Positions 18,051-26,128 of a DNA stretch of 64,000 bases are shown here, piece by piece. Every line of letters starts with the position of its first letter. Positions within the stretch are counted from its first letter, which is position 1. The notes beneath the pieces are model-generated. The model was not told where the DNA came from and did no database searches. It worked only from the letters and a program-made list of their open reading frames with translations. Source of the DNA: Rhizobium sp. SL42 (GTDB taxonomy: Bacteria > Pseudomonadota > Alphaproteobacteria > Rhizobiales > Rhizobiaceae); contig NZ_CP063397.1 of NCBI RefSeq assembly GCF_021729845.1, forward strand, positions 3,424,001 to 3,488,000, in the 5' to 3' direction. Both the position numbers and the translations under genes were made by a program.

Positions 18051-18126
18051 CCCGGCCCTCGCCCCATTCACAAGCCTTCCGGGCCCGTGCTAGGTCTCTA
18101 TGACAACTAGTTCCAAGGCGGGTCCG

Positions 18127-19272
18127 ATGGTCAATCTTCTCGAAATCTCCGATCTTAAGCGCCTGGCGCGGCGCCGTGTGCCAAAACTCTTCTTCGATTA
18201 TGCCGATAGCGGCTCCTATACGGAATCGACCTATCGCGCGAACGAGAGCGACTTTTCCCGCATCAAGCTGCGCCAGCGCGTTCTGGTCGACATGAGCAAT
18301 CGATCGCTGGAAACGACGATGATCGGCGAGAAGGTGAAGATGCCGGTAGCCCTTTCGCCGACCGGTCTGACCGGCATGCAGCATGCCGACGGCGAAATGC
18401 TGGCGGCTCAGGCAGCCGAGGAATTTGGCGTTCCCTTCACCTTGTCGACCATGAGCATCTGCTCGATCGAGGACGTTGCCTCCGTGACCAGGCGCCCGTT
18501 CTGGTTCCAGCTTTACGTGATGCGCGACCGCGACTTCGTCATCAACCTGATCGAACGCGCCCGCGCCGCCAAGTGCTCGGCGCTCGTACTGACCGCCGAC
18601 CTCCAGCTTCTTGGCCAGCGTCACAAGGATATCCGCAACAGCCTGTCGGCCCCGCCGAAGCTGACACCCAAGCACCTTTTCCAGATGGCCATGCGCCCCC
18701 GCTGGTGCTGGGACATGCTGCACACCCAGCGCCGCACCTTCCGCAACATCCATGGCCATGCCAAGAACGTCTCAGACCTGGCCTCGCTCGGCGCATGGAC
18801 AAACGAACAGTTCGACCCAAAGCTCTCCTGGGACGATGTCGCCTGGATCAAGGAGCGCTGGGGCGGCAAGCTGATCATCAAGGGCATCCTGGATGTCGAG
18901 GACGCACAGATGGCGGCGAAAACCGGTGCGGACGCGATCATCGTCTCCAACCATGGCGGACGCCAACTCGACGGCGCCCATTCCTCCATCGCCATGCTGC
19001 CGCGCATCGTCGATGCGGTCGGTGACCAGATCGAGGTTCATCTGGATGGTGGCATCCGCTCAGGCCAGGACGTGCTGAAGGCGATCGCGCTTGGCGCCAA
19101 GGGCACCTATATCGGCCGCCCATTTCTGTATGGGCTCGGCGCCATGGGCAAGCAGGGCGTCACCAAGGCATTGGAAATCATCCAGAAGGAAATGGACGTC
19201 ACCATGGCACTGTGCGGCAAGCGGCAGCTCAGCGACGTCGATGGCAGCATCATCGCAGAAAACCCGTTCTGA
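18127..19272 (+). CDS. lldD: FMN-dependent L-lactate dehydrogenase (alpha-hydroxy-acid oxidase family)
   Basis: A 381-residue TIM-barrel flavoprotein oxidising L-lactate to pyruvate at the membrane. FMN and substrate motifs include PKLFFDYADSGS, FWFQLYVMRDR, IIKGILDVEDA and VSNHGGRQLDGA with the catalytic histidine, then VHLDGGIRSGQDVLKAIALGA. Close relatives include mandelate and glycolate enzymes, so the substrate is inferred. AAGG 8 nt before the ATG at 18127 supports this start; another in-frame ATG lies at 18100. Confidence 0.85.
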   Translation: MVNLLEISDLKRLARRRVPKLFFDYADSGSYTESTYRANESDFSRIKLRQRVLVDMSNRSLETTMIGEKVKMPVALSPTGLTGMQHADGEMLAAQAAEEFGVPFTLSTMSICSIEDVASVTRRPFWFQLYVMRDRDFVINLIERARAAKCSALVLTADLQLLGQRHKDIRNSLSAPPKLTPKHLFQMAMRPRWCWDMLHTQRRTFRNIHGHAKNVSDLASLGAWTNEQFDPKLSWDDVAWIKERWGGKLIIKGILDVEDAQMAAKTGADAIIVSNHGGRQLDGAHSSIAMLPRIVDAVGDQIEVHLDGGIRSGQDVLKAIALGAKGTYIGRPFLYGLGAMGKQGVTKALEIIQKEMDVTMALCGKRQLSDVDGSIIAENPF

Positions 19273-19294
19273 TTTGCTCAACCCGCTCCGCGCT

Positions 19295-19323
19295 ATCCGG
19301 CCGGCTCTTTTGGCCAGCCGGAT
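19295..19323 (+). terminator. Possible terminator hairpin of lldD
   Basis: An 11-bp stem with one mismatch (ATCCGGCCGGC/GCCAGCCGGAT) and a T-rich loop begins 22 bp after the lldD stop. No T-run follows, so intrinsic termination is doubtful. Confidence 0.3.
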
Positions 19324-19484
19324 GCAGCTGGAGGAAGTGCCTTGCGGTGTTCGCTGCGGCAGTCGGCAAAACAGCCAGAGTTTTCCCGACAAACGAACGA
19401 CGCGACATAACGACGACGCCCGCCCGATCCGGGCATGTGCTCCCTCCCCCGTCATCTCCGTGCGGCATCAGTGGCGCTTGACGC

Positions 19485-20225
19485 CTACTCGATCCAGCCG
19501 CTCGACAAGGCACTGACCCAGTCAGTCATGCCATGGCGGCGCGCAAGGTTCGCCATCGAGACGTTGTCATAGCGCACCTGCCGGAAACTCGGCTGCCAAC
19601 CCAGCGCCGTCTTTTCCAAGATCGCGTAGCTGGCAAACGGCGTGCCCGCTTCCGCCTTGTGATAGACCGGCACGTCATAGTCGAAGCCCGGGCAACCAAC
19701 GCTGCCGGGATTGACGATCAGGCGTCCGTCCGAAAGCTGCACGGCACGCGCAATATGGCTATGGCCGCAAAGCAGCAGCGGAAAATCCAGCCCCTCGGCA
19801 AGCGCCTCGATTTCCGCCCGCGGCTTAAGGTGAAAGATCCCCTCGGACGACAGGGTCTCCATCCAGTAGCTGTTGTCGTCCTTCGGCGTGGCATGGCAAA
19901 GATAGACCTCGTCGTTCAGAACAGCCGAAAACGGCAGTGCCCGTATCCAGTCGAGTTGCATCTGTGACAATTGCGGATAGCTTGGCTTCTCCCAGTCGCC
20001 CATCTGGTCGAACGGCCTGTCTATCAGCGCCCGATCGTGGTTGCCGCAGACCGAAAGCGCGTCGAGCGGCAACAGCAGATCCGCAGTCAGCCCCGCCTCC
20101 AGCGGACCGGAAAAACTGTCACCCAGATTGACGATCCGCTCTACATGCTGCGCCCGAATATCGGCAAGGACGGCTTCCAGCGCCAGATGATTGCCGTGCA
20201 CGTCGGCGATTGCTGCAAAACGCAT
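19485..20225 (-). CDS. Metallophosphoesterase (tandem copy B)
   Basis: A 246-residue calcineurin-like phosphoesterase of the YfcE/MJ0936 type. Metal-binding motifs appear in order: D-x-H (IADVHGNH), GD (NLGDSFSGP), GNHD (CGNHDRA), and GHSH (LLCGHSHIA) followed by NPGSVGCP. It is very similar over its whole length to the gene directly upstream, which has the same length: a tandem duplication. A TTG at 20234 extends the frame by three codons, but AGGAA precedes the ATG at 20225. Substrate unknown; position suggests a link with the allA-uraH unit. Confidence 0.88.
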   Translation of the reverse strand: MRFAAIADVHGNHLALEAVLADIRAQHVERIVNLGDSFSGPLEAGLTADLLLPLDALSVCGNHDRALIDRPFDQMGDWEKPSYPQLSQMQLDWIRALPFSAVLNDEVYLCHATPKDDNSYWMETLSSEGIFHLKPRAEIEALAEGLDFPLLLCGHSHIARAVQLSDGRLIVNPGSVGCPGFDYDVPVYHKAEAGTPFASYAILEKTALGWQPSFRQVRYDNVSMANLARRHGMTDWVSALSSGWIE

Positions 20226-20237
20226 GTCAGACAATTC

Positions 20238-20978
20238 CTAGCGAATGAAACCCGTGGCAAGCCCGCTTGCCCATTCAGGACGGCCATTGCGCAGGGCAAG
20301 CTCGGCCATTGCCTGATGGTCGTAGTCGACCTGCTGGAACGCCACTTGCCAGACACCGTCAATGTTCTCGCAGATGGCATAACAGGCACGCGGATGACCT
20401 GCCTCAACTGTATGCGGCACCGGAACATCGTCCTGATAGGCCGGACAGCCAACGCTGCCCGGATTGACGATCAGCCTGTCGTCGCTCAGTCGGACCAATC
20501 GCGCGACATGGCTGTGACCACACAGGATAAGCTTCTGCTCAACGCCGGCCGCGCGGACTTCGATCTCGCCAAGCGCGCGCGGCTCGAAAATACCAGCCTC
20601 CGAGACAGTATCGATGAAGTAGCGATCATCGGCGTCGGGCCCTGCGTGACAGAGATAGACATCCTCGCGCCAGACGGCATCGAACGGCAGGGTTTTCAGC
20701 CAATCGAGGGCGGACTGGTCGAGTTGCGCAAAAGCATGCGCATCCGACTTGCCCATGGCATCGACGGGCGTCTCCACCAGATAGCGATCGTGATTGCCTC
20801 GCACCGTCGTCAGACCGAGCGGCAACAACAGAGTAGCCACCTTGCCCGCCTCCAGCGGTCCGGAGAAACAGTCGCCAAGGTTGACAATATCGCCAATGCC
20901 CTGCGCAGCGATATGGTCGAGCACAGCCTGCAGCGCGAGATGGTTGCCGTGCACATCGGCGATCGCCGCAAAACGCAT
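20238..20978 (-). CDS. Metallophosphoesterase (tandem copy A)
   Basis: A 246-residue calcineurin-like phosphoesterase with the same ordered metal motifs as its neighbour: IADVHGNH, NLGDCFSGP, RGNHDRY, LCGHSHVA and NPGSVGCP. Its ATG overlaps the uraH stop by one base (TGATG), so translation is probably coupled to uraH. The next copy starts 12 bp after its stop. It is not an established step of ureide breakdown; a role in the pathway is inference from position. Confidence 0.88.
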   Translation of the reverse strand: MRFAAIADVHGNHLALQAVLDHIAAQGIGDIVNLGDCFSGPLEAGKVATLLLPLGLTTVRGNHDRYLVETPVDAMGKSDAHAFAQLDQSALDWLKTLPFDAVWREDVYLCHAGPDADDRYFIDTVSEAGIFEPRALGEIEVRAAGVEQKLILCGHSHVARLVRLSDDRLIVNPGSVGCPAYQDDVPVPHTVEAGHPRACYAICENIDGVWQVAFQQVDYDHQAMAELALRNGRPEWASGLATGFIR

Positions 20979-21334
20979 CAACTGCCCCTGTAGGTCGAAT
21001 AACCATAAGGCGACAGCAGCAGCGGCACATGATAGTGCGCGGTAGTATCGGATATGCCGAAGCGGATCGGTATGATGTCGAGGAACAACGGATCCGCCAG
21101 AGCAAAGCCTCTGGCCTTCAAGTAGTCACCGGCGTGAAACAGCAGTTCGTATTGCCCGGCCTGGAATTCGTCTCCCGCAAGAATGGGCCCGCCATCGACC
21201 CGGCCGTCATCATTGGTGAACACGGTTTTCACCAGCTCCGCCTCATCGCCCCCCATGCGCATCAGGTGGATTTTCAACCCTTGGGCAGGTTTGCCAAGCG
21301 CAGTATCGAGCACATGGGTGGTAAGGCCAGTCAT
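20978..21334 (-). CDS. uraH: 5-Hydroxyisourate hydrolase
   Basis: A 118-residue transthyretin-like enzyme hydrolysing 5-hydroxyisourate to OHCU. It shows the family N-terminus [14 protein letters not shown] with the catalytic histidine, a central arginine in [28 protein letters not shown] at the C-terminus (the conserved YRGS end) and the usual length. The start overlaps the allA stop by 4 bp and the end overlaps the next gene by 1 bp, a tightly packed operon. Confidence 0.95.
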   Translation of the reverse strand: MTGLTTHVLDTALGKPAQGLKIHLMRMGGDEAELVKTVFTNDDGRVDGGPILAGDEFQAGQYELLFHAGDYLKARGFALADPLFLDIIPIRFGISDTTAHYHVPLLLSPYGYSTYRGS

Positions 21335-21831
21335 GGGCGAGGCTCCAGAATCACGAAGGGATGGACGAAGAAGAATTCCTCGAGATTGTTTCCCGGCCCG
21401 TCGCGATCGGCAACCAGAAAATCGCTGGCTTCGTCGATTGCCATAAGGGGATGGTGCCAGACATTGCGCCGGTAGTTTACGCCCTGATGGGCTTGCGCAT
21501 AAAACACCTGCGGACGCCCCGGCTGCCCGCCCTCGTCGAGCGATACCGCAACCAGGAACGGCCGGCCCGACAAAGGCGTGAAACTCTGGCTGCCCAGCGG
21601 ATGCCGCTCCATCATGCCGACCGCATAGGGAAAGGCACGCGGCTGCCCGCGAAAGATATTGAGTATGACACGCGCGCCCTCGCCGATCACCTCCGGCGAC
21701 GACAGCGCGTGAAACCGCTCGGTCGTCCCGCCATTGATAAGCCGCATGCTGGAAGGACTGGCTTCGATCACCTCGCCGAATGGCTCGAATGCCTCAGCCG
21801 TCAGTGGCTGGATGGAAAGGATATTGGGCAC
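21331..21831 (-). CDS. allA: Ureidoglycolate lyase
   Basis: A 166-residue cupin-like enzyme splitting ureidoglycolate into glyoxylate and urea, the last ureide step. Typical stretches are [65 protein letters not shown]. Length is normal. It overlaps uraH by 4 bp. Its ATG lies only 4 bp after the hepT stop, leaving no room for a separate promoter unless it lies inside hepT. Confidence 0.94.
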   Translation of the reverse strand: MPNILSIQPLTAEAFEPFGEVIEASPSSMRLINGGTTERFHALSSPEVIGEGARVILNIFRGQPRAFPYAVGMMERHPLGSQSFTPLSGRPFLVAVSLDEGGQPGRPQVFYAQAHQGVNYRRNVWHHPLMAIDEASDFLVADRDGPGNNLEEFFFVHPFVILEPRP

Positions 21832-21835
21832 GCAA

Positions 21836-22201
21836 TCATTCCCCTTGCATTCGCCGCGAGTGCAGCTGACTGATCAGATCAATCAGAACAGGTAGCTCGT
21901 TTTTCAGTGTGCGCCAAACCACAGGCATATCGAGTTCGCCGTAGTCATGAGCTATGAGGTCTCGCATGCCTCGGATTTTTGCCCAAGCGATCTCAGGATG
22001 ATCTGCAACAAAATCCGGAAATCGAGAGCTCAATCGGGTGGCTGCTTCACCGATCAACACGAATGCCATGGCAACAGCCATTTGGGTCTTCGTGTCTCGT
22101 TCGAAAGCATCAGGTTGGAGATCTCTGGTAAAATCGATCGCCTGCGTGGCCGCGCTTTGCATTCGGTGAAGATAGTCGAGAAGTCGGTCAATTTCGCTCA
22201 T
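21836..22201 (-). CDS. hepT: HepT-like RNase toxin (DUF86/HEPN)
   Basis: A 121-residue all-helical HEPN-family protein with the R-x4-H-x-Y motif (RDLIAHDY), the RNase active site and the tyrosine that the MntA antitoxin AMPylates in characterised pairs. Family stretches are RLLDYLHRMQSAATQAIDF, AFVLIGEAATRLS and IAWAKIRGMRDLI. It overlaps mntA by 4 bp, the usual order of mntA-hepT modules. It sits immediately upstream of allA on the same strand. Confidence 0.9.
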   Translation of the reverse strand: MSEIDRLLDYLHRMQSAATQAIDFTRDLQPDAFERDTKTQMAVAMAFVLIGEAATRLSSRFPDFVADHPEIAWAKIRGMRDLIAHDYGELDMPVVWRTLKNELPVLIDLISQLHSRRMQGE

Positions 22202-22488
22202 ATGGCTGTAGCTTCAGCCAAAATGCGTTCCTTCATGCGCGCAGGAATGGCTGCGGGTGTAACGACATCCACCTTGCAACCCAAAAGGACCTGCAGTTCC
22301 TCCAAAAGTCCCCCAAGATCGAAAAGGGTCGTCCCCGGAAGCGGATCGACCAGAATATCAATATCACTGCCCGGCTGGTCTTCGCCTCGAGCGACGGAAC
22401 CGAAAACGCGCGGATTCGCTGCATTGTTGCGCGTCGTCGCCTCGCGGATGTCTGCCCTGTGCTTCTCCAGCATTTCGGACGGTCGCAT
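22198..22488 (-). CDS. mntA: MntA-like nucleotidyltransferase antitoxin
   Basis: A 96-residue minimal nucleotidyltransferase with the GS-x10-D-x-D signature (FGSVARGEDQPGSDIDILVD), the catalytic site for AMPylation of HepT. A C-terminal KVDVVTPAAIPARMKERILAEA is typical of the family. GGAGG lies 7-8 nt before the ATG. A possible -10 box TATACT stands at 22515-22510 on the minus strand. With hepT it forms a complete type VII toxin-antitoxin module between glnII and the allA unit. Confidence 0.9.
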   Translation of the reverse strand: MRPSEMLEKHRADIREATTRNNAANPRVFGSVARGEDQPGSDIDILVDPLPGTTLFDLGGLLEELQVLLGCKVDVVTPAAIPARMKERILAEATAI

Positions 22489-22566
22489 AGTTCATGCCTC
22501 CAGGCTCACAGTATAGGTGAAACGTCTAAGCCTAGAAAGCTTCACCTTGCAAACGTGCCTGAAACG

Positions 22567-22600
22567 AAAACAGCGCCGGCGAAGATCGCCGGCGCTGTTT
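22567..22600 (-). terminator. glnII intrinsic terminator
   Basis: A perfect 15-bp stem (arms 22568-22582 and 22586-22600) with a 3-nt loop. Read on the minus strand it runs into TTTTCG and begins 20 nt after the glnII stop. It separates glnII from mntA. Confidence 0.85.
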
Positions 22601-22620
22601 CATTCACGAACCGAAATGGA

Positions 22621-23655
22621 TCAGGCAGCAGCCGAAGCAGCCACCGGAACTTCGGCGATCGTAGCCAAGACGCGCGAGGCGATCTGGTACGGGCAGCCTT
22701 GGCTGTTCGGACGACGGTCTTCGAGATAGCCCTTGTAGCCGTTGTTGGCGAAGGAGTGCGGTACGCGGATCGAGGCGCCGCGATCAGCGATGCCGTAGGA
22801 GAACTTGTTCCACGGAGCCGTTTCGTGCTTGCCGGTCAGACGCAGGTGGTTGTCCGGGCCGTAAACGTCGATGTGCTCTTTCCAGTTCTTGGCAAAAGCA
22901 GCCATGAGGGCTTCGAAATATTCCTTGCCGCCCACTTCGCGCATGAACTTGGTCGAGAAGTTGCAGTGCATGCCCGAACCGTTCCAGTCGGTATCGCCGA
23001 GCGGCTTGCAATGGAATTCGACGTCGACGCCGTACTTTTCGCAGAGGCGGAGAAGCAGGTAGCGAGCGATCCAGATTTCGTCGGCGGCACGCTTGGAGCC
23101 CTTGCCGAAAACCTGGAATTCCCACTGGCCCTTGGCCACTTCGGCATTGATGCCTTCATGGTTGATGCCGGCTTCGAGGCACAGGTCGAGATGTTCTTCG
23201 ACGATTTCGCGTGCGATTTCGCCAACATTCTTGTAGCCGACACCGGTGTAGTACGGACCCTGCGGAGCCGGGAAGCCGTTTTCCGGGAAGCCCAGCGGGC
23301 GGCCGTCCTGGTAGAGGAAATATTCCTGTTCGAAGCCGAACCAGGTGCCTTCGTCGTCGAGGATCGTCGCACGGCTGTTGGTCGAGTGCGGGGTGACGCC
23401 GTCCGGCATCATGACTTCGCACATGACCAGCGCACCGTTGGTGCGGGCCGGATCGGGATAGATTGCGACCGGCTTCAGAACGCAGTCGGAGCTATGGCCT
23501 TCGGCCTGCATCGTCGACGAGCCATCGAAGCCCCACAGCGGCAGCTGTTCCAGGGTCGGAAATTCGTTGAATTCCTTGATCTGCGTTTTGCCACGCAGGT
23601 TCGGCACCGGCTTGTAGCCATCGAGCCAGATATACTCGAGCTTGAACTTCGTCAT
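22621..23655 (-). CDS. glnII: Glutamine synthetase type II
   Basis: A 344-residue eukaryotic-type (GSII) glutamine synthetase making glutamine from glutamate, ammonia and ATP. The N-terminal beta-grasp part (LEYIWLDG) is followed by LPLWGFDGSST, the catalytic FGFEQEYFLYQ, NAEVAKGQWEFQV, GSGMHCNFSTK and the ATP/substrate region NHLRLTGKHETA...RGASIRVP. GSII alongside GSI is characteristic of Rhizobiaceae. The ATG at 23655 begins MTKFKLEYIW; the seven-codon extension is unlikely. A sigma-54 promoter lies about 90 bp upstream. Confidence 0.96.
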   Translation of the reverse strand: MTKFKLEYIWLDGYKPVPNLRGKTQIKEFNEFPTLEQLPLWGFDGSSTMQAEGHSSDCVLKPVAIYPDPARTNGALVMCEVMMPDGVTPHSTNSRATILDDEGTWFGFEQEYFLYQDGRPLGFPENGFPAPQGPYYTGVGYKNVGEIAREIVEEHLDLCLEAGINHEGINAEVAKGQWEFQVFGKGSKRAADEIWIARYLLLRLCEKYGVDVEFHCKPLGDTDWNGSGMHCNFSTKFMREVGGKEYFEALMAAFAKNWKEHIDVYGPDNHLRLTGKHETAPWNKFSYGIADRGASIRVPHSFANNGYKGYLEDRRPNSQGCPYQIASRVLATIAEVPVAASAAA

Positions 23656-23742
23656 TGATCGTCTCTCTTCAGTCAAGCGCTCGCCAAAGAGCGCATACAG
23701 AGGGGGTGATTCTCCGGCTGCCCGGCGAGTCGAATAGATAAA

Positions 23743-23758
23743 AGCAGGAAGCGTGCCA
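23743..23758 (-). promoter_or_regulatory. Sigma-54 (RpoN) promoter of glnII
   Basis: On the minus strand TGGCACG-CTTC-CTGCT matches the sigma-54 consensus TGGCACG-N4-TTGCW at all but one position, with the GG and GC dinucleotides correctly 10 bp apart. Transcription would start about 12 bp downstream, leaving a leader of roughly 75 nt. Rhizobial glnII genes are known RpoN/NtrC targets. Confidence 0.82.
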
Positions 23759-23973
23759 ACTTGCCGGGAGTGTCACACAACTGATGCATTTTGCCGCAGA
23801 TGCGCGTCAAATCGGCAACCAATTCAGATCATTCTTTAACAGTTAACCCTCAATCTATCGGAACCTGACGGGCTCACAGAGGGTTCTGACGAGACATGGT
23901 TGCGATTAGAGCAAATGATGATTTGTCGGCCATTCAGAAAAATGCGCGATTAATGCCTACAAGTTAGGCAGAT

Positions 23974-23990
23974 TGCACTTTTCGTGTGCA
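23974..23990. promoter_or_regulatory. NtrC-type enhancer dyad
   Basis: TGCAC-TTTTCGT-GTGCA has perfect arms with 7-bp spacing, fitting the NtrC consensus TGCAC-N7-GTGCA. It lies about 215 bp upstream of the glnII -24 element, a normal enhancer distance, and about 70 bp before the DUF2735 gene, so it may serve both. Confidence 0.72.
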
Positions 23991-24057
23991 TATCAGTTTG
24001 AACTGTGATAGCAGGGTTTATCGAGACCAACACTCGGTGGAAACGAGAGGCAGTAGC

Positions 24058-24237
24058 ATGACAACGAACATGGTTCGGGAATCGGCGAAGATCTACGAAT
24101 TCCCGGTGCGCAACCTGCAAAGGCTTGAGGAAATGCGTCTGCGTGCAGCGGCAAAGCCCGTCATTTATGAGAGCGGTGCAGCAAGCTGGTATCACGAAGA
24201 AGCCATCCGCGAGGCTGAAGAGGCGCGCAAGCAGTAG
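24058..24237 (+). CDS. DUF2735 small protein
   Basis: A 59-residue protein beginning MTTNMVRESAKIYEFPV and ending in SWYHEEAIREAEEARK, both DUF2735 hallmarks. This small family is often found next to glnII in Rhizobiales and is thought to belong to the nitrogen-limitation response; its molecular role is not established. GAGAGG lies 7 nt before the ATG at 24058. Divergent from glnII. Confidence 0.8.
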   Translation: MTTNMVRESAKIYEFPVRNLQRLEEMRLRAAAKPVIYESGAASWYHEEAIREAEEARKQ

Positions 24238-24255
24238 ACATGGCATGAGAATGCC

Positions 24256-24284
24256 AAAAGCCGCCCTGTTGAAGAGCGGCTTTT
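24256..24284. terminator. Bidirectional intrinsic terminator
   Basis: A perfect 9-bp stem AAAAGCCGC/GCGGCTTTT with an 11-nt loop gives a T-run on both strands. It follows the DUF2735 gene by 18 bp and lies 83 bp beyond the convergent alc stop. Confidence 0.82.
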
Positions 24285-24366
24285 GATGTGTGCGTACGAG
24301 CGGGCCGATGTGCCCGCTTTGTCGTTTCTGGCCTTGGCCGGCGCATGCACCGGCCCGAGATCTGCC

Positions 24367-25389
24367 TCAGGCTTTCTTGCCGAACAGCCGAAGGCGCATC
24401 ACGCCACCGTCCGGATGCATGGCGAGGCGCACATGCGTCACCGGGCCGACCGCAGCGATGGACTGGCCTGCAAACACCTGTTCCCTGTCCATTTCCATCT
24501 TCTGCCGCGGCAGGATCGGGCTCCATGTCTCGGAGGCGGCAATCTCCGCCGCACTGAACGTGTCCCCGGCTTCCGGCAGATAGGCCCCGAGCAGTTCGCA
24601 CGTATCGGGATAATTGCCCTTGAAGAAATGTGTATCGATCAGCACCCGGCTGATCACCCCCGCATGGCCGAGCCGGATGATCGCCCAGTCGTGACCGGGG
24701 CCACGACGCCGTTTGGTTTCCCAGCCGTCGCCCATGTTTTCGCCGCGACCGGGCCCGAGGATCTTGTCGGGATGGCCGTAATGCGCATCCGACCAAGCCA
24801 GCGACTTGGCGCCGTGGAAGACATAGGCGAGATCGATTTCCTGCTCGGCCTCAACCTTTGACCAGTCGAAATGGGCAGCCCCATAGACGCGCAGGCGCGC
24901 CACCCCGCCATCGGGATAGATATGCAGGCGCAGATGCGTCCAGACCTTGTCCTGATCGGCATTGACGAAGAAGTGCTGCGCCGAAGGCCCAAGCGGCGAC
25001 TTGGCCACAACCTCGGTCCACACCGTCGCCTCTGTCGGATCGCCGTCCTCGACATAGGCGACCTCGATCGAGCCGGCCGGCGGATAGTTGCCGGTAAAGA
25101 AGCGCGTATCCACATCGAAGCCGAAGATCCGGCCGGGCATGGCCAGCCGCACGATCGCCCAGTCATGGCCAGGCACGCGCTTGCGCCGGCTTTCCCAACC
25201 ATCCATGTATTTGCCGTTGTCGTCATAAAGGTTCGGATCGAACTCGGCCGGCGCATCGTTCAGCATGCGGTCCAGCGGCGCGAAAAATTCATCCGAAACG
25301 GCAACACCCTTGGCGCCGAGCCGGGCCGAGGCGAGATTGACGGCCCCCGCGGCAAAATCCGGCAGTGCAATGGTCGAGATTTCAGGCAT
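24367..25389 (-). CDS. alc: Allantoicase
   Basis: A 340-residue enzyme hydrolysing allantoate to ureidoglycolate and urea. It is built of two jelly-roll repeats that share the pattern MGDGWE(T/S)KR-R-PGHDWAI(V/I)RL (WESRRKRVPGHDWAIVRL in the first, WETKRRRGPGHDWAIIRL in the second), each followed by DTxFFxGNYP. Both lobes are intact and the length is normal. It starts 1 nt after the uraD stop. The longer frame to 25509 lies over uraD and is not coding. Confidence 0.95.
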   Translation of the reverse strand: MPEISTIALPDFAAGAVNLASARLGAKGVAVSDEFFAPLDRMLNDAPAEFDPNLYDDNGKYMDGWESRRKRVPGHDWAIVRLAMPGRIFGFDVDTRFFTGNYPPAGSIEVAYVEDGDPTEATVWTEVVAKSPLGPSAQHFFVNADQDKVWTHLRLHIYPDGGVARLRVYGAAHFDWSKVEAEQEIDLAYVFHGAKSLAWSDAHYGHPDKILGPGRGENMGDGWETKRRRGPGHDWAIIRLGHAGVISRVLIDTHFFKGNYPDTCELLGAYLPEAGDTFSAAEIAASETWSPILPRQKMEMDREQVFAGQSIAAVGPVTHVRLAMHPDGGVMRLRLFGKKA

Positions 25390-25390
25390 G

Positions 25391-25888
25391 TCAGCTGTTC
25401 TCCTGCAGAAGGCTTTCGAGGCGAAATCGGGCAATCTTCTCGACCTGCTGGCAGGCCATGTCGAGTTCCTGTTCGCGGCTATTGTCGATCCGCTTGGCAA
25501 AAGCGGCAAGGATGTCGTCCTTGGACAATCCCTTCACCGCGATAATGAACGGGAAGCCGAATTTTTCGGTATAGGCAGTGTTGAACGCGGTGAAGCGCTG
25601 ATGCTCGTCCGCGCTCAACCGGTCCAGCCCGGCACCTGCCTGCTCCTTGCGGCTGTCCTCGGTCAGCTCGCCGGCAATCGCCAGCTTGCCGGCGAGATCC
25701 GGATGGGCACGTAATACGCCGAGACGCTCGTCCGCGCTCGCGGTCCGGAACATTGCCGCCATCCCGTCATGCACATCGACGGCCGTTAGCGGCTCGGCGA
25801 TGAAACCCGCGTCGAAGGCGCGCTCGGCAATGAAGGGCGAATGCTCGAACACGCCACCAAAGCGCGCAACGAATTCCGCTCTGTCCAT
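25391..25888 (-). CDS. uraD: OHCU decarboxylase
   Basis: A 165-residue all-helical enzyme that decarboxylates 2-oxo-4-hydroxy-4-carboxy-5-ureidoimidazoline to S-allantoin. Family signatures are FVARFGGVFEHSPFIAERA, the catalytic histidine in LRAHPDLAGKLA, LTEDSRKEQAGAGLDRL and FGFPFIIAVKG. The ATG at 25888 follows TTGGGG; the frame upstream to 25987 is unlikely. It forms a two-gene unit with alc. Confidence 0.95.
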   Translation of the reverse strand: MDRAEFVARFGGVFEHSPFIAERAFDAGFIAEPLTAVDVHDGMAAMFRTASADERLGVLRAHPDLAGKLAIAGELTEDSRKEQAGAGLDRLSADEHQRFTAFNTAYTEKFGFPFIIAVKGLSKDDILAAFAKRIDNSREQELDMACQQVEKIARFRLESLLQENS

Positions 25889-26128
25889 GTGTAACCCCAA
25901 TTCTCGGTGTGTCTGCCCAAGATCCACGTCCTGAGCGAGAAGGATTTTGTGGCTTCGCGCGAAGCACAAGGGACCACATTCGAACAAGGATTAGCGAAGC
26001 CTCTCCGCATTGTCGAGGCTCAGAAAGCACAAGCACTTTCAACCGGATCATGGAACATCACGCCTTGCGCACCGCCCACATCAACCTATGTTACGCTTGC
26101 TCAATCTCATCCCCCGAAAGGACATTTC

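Larger units (their letters stand above)
23656..24057. other. glnII / DUF2735 divergent regulatory region
   Basis: About 400 bp without a gene between two divergent starts. It holds the sigma-54 promoter of glnII (23743-23758) and an NtrC-type dyad (23974-23990), both listed separately. AT content is higher than in the flanking genes. I found no clear promoter for the DUF2735 gene. Confidence 0.6.
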
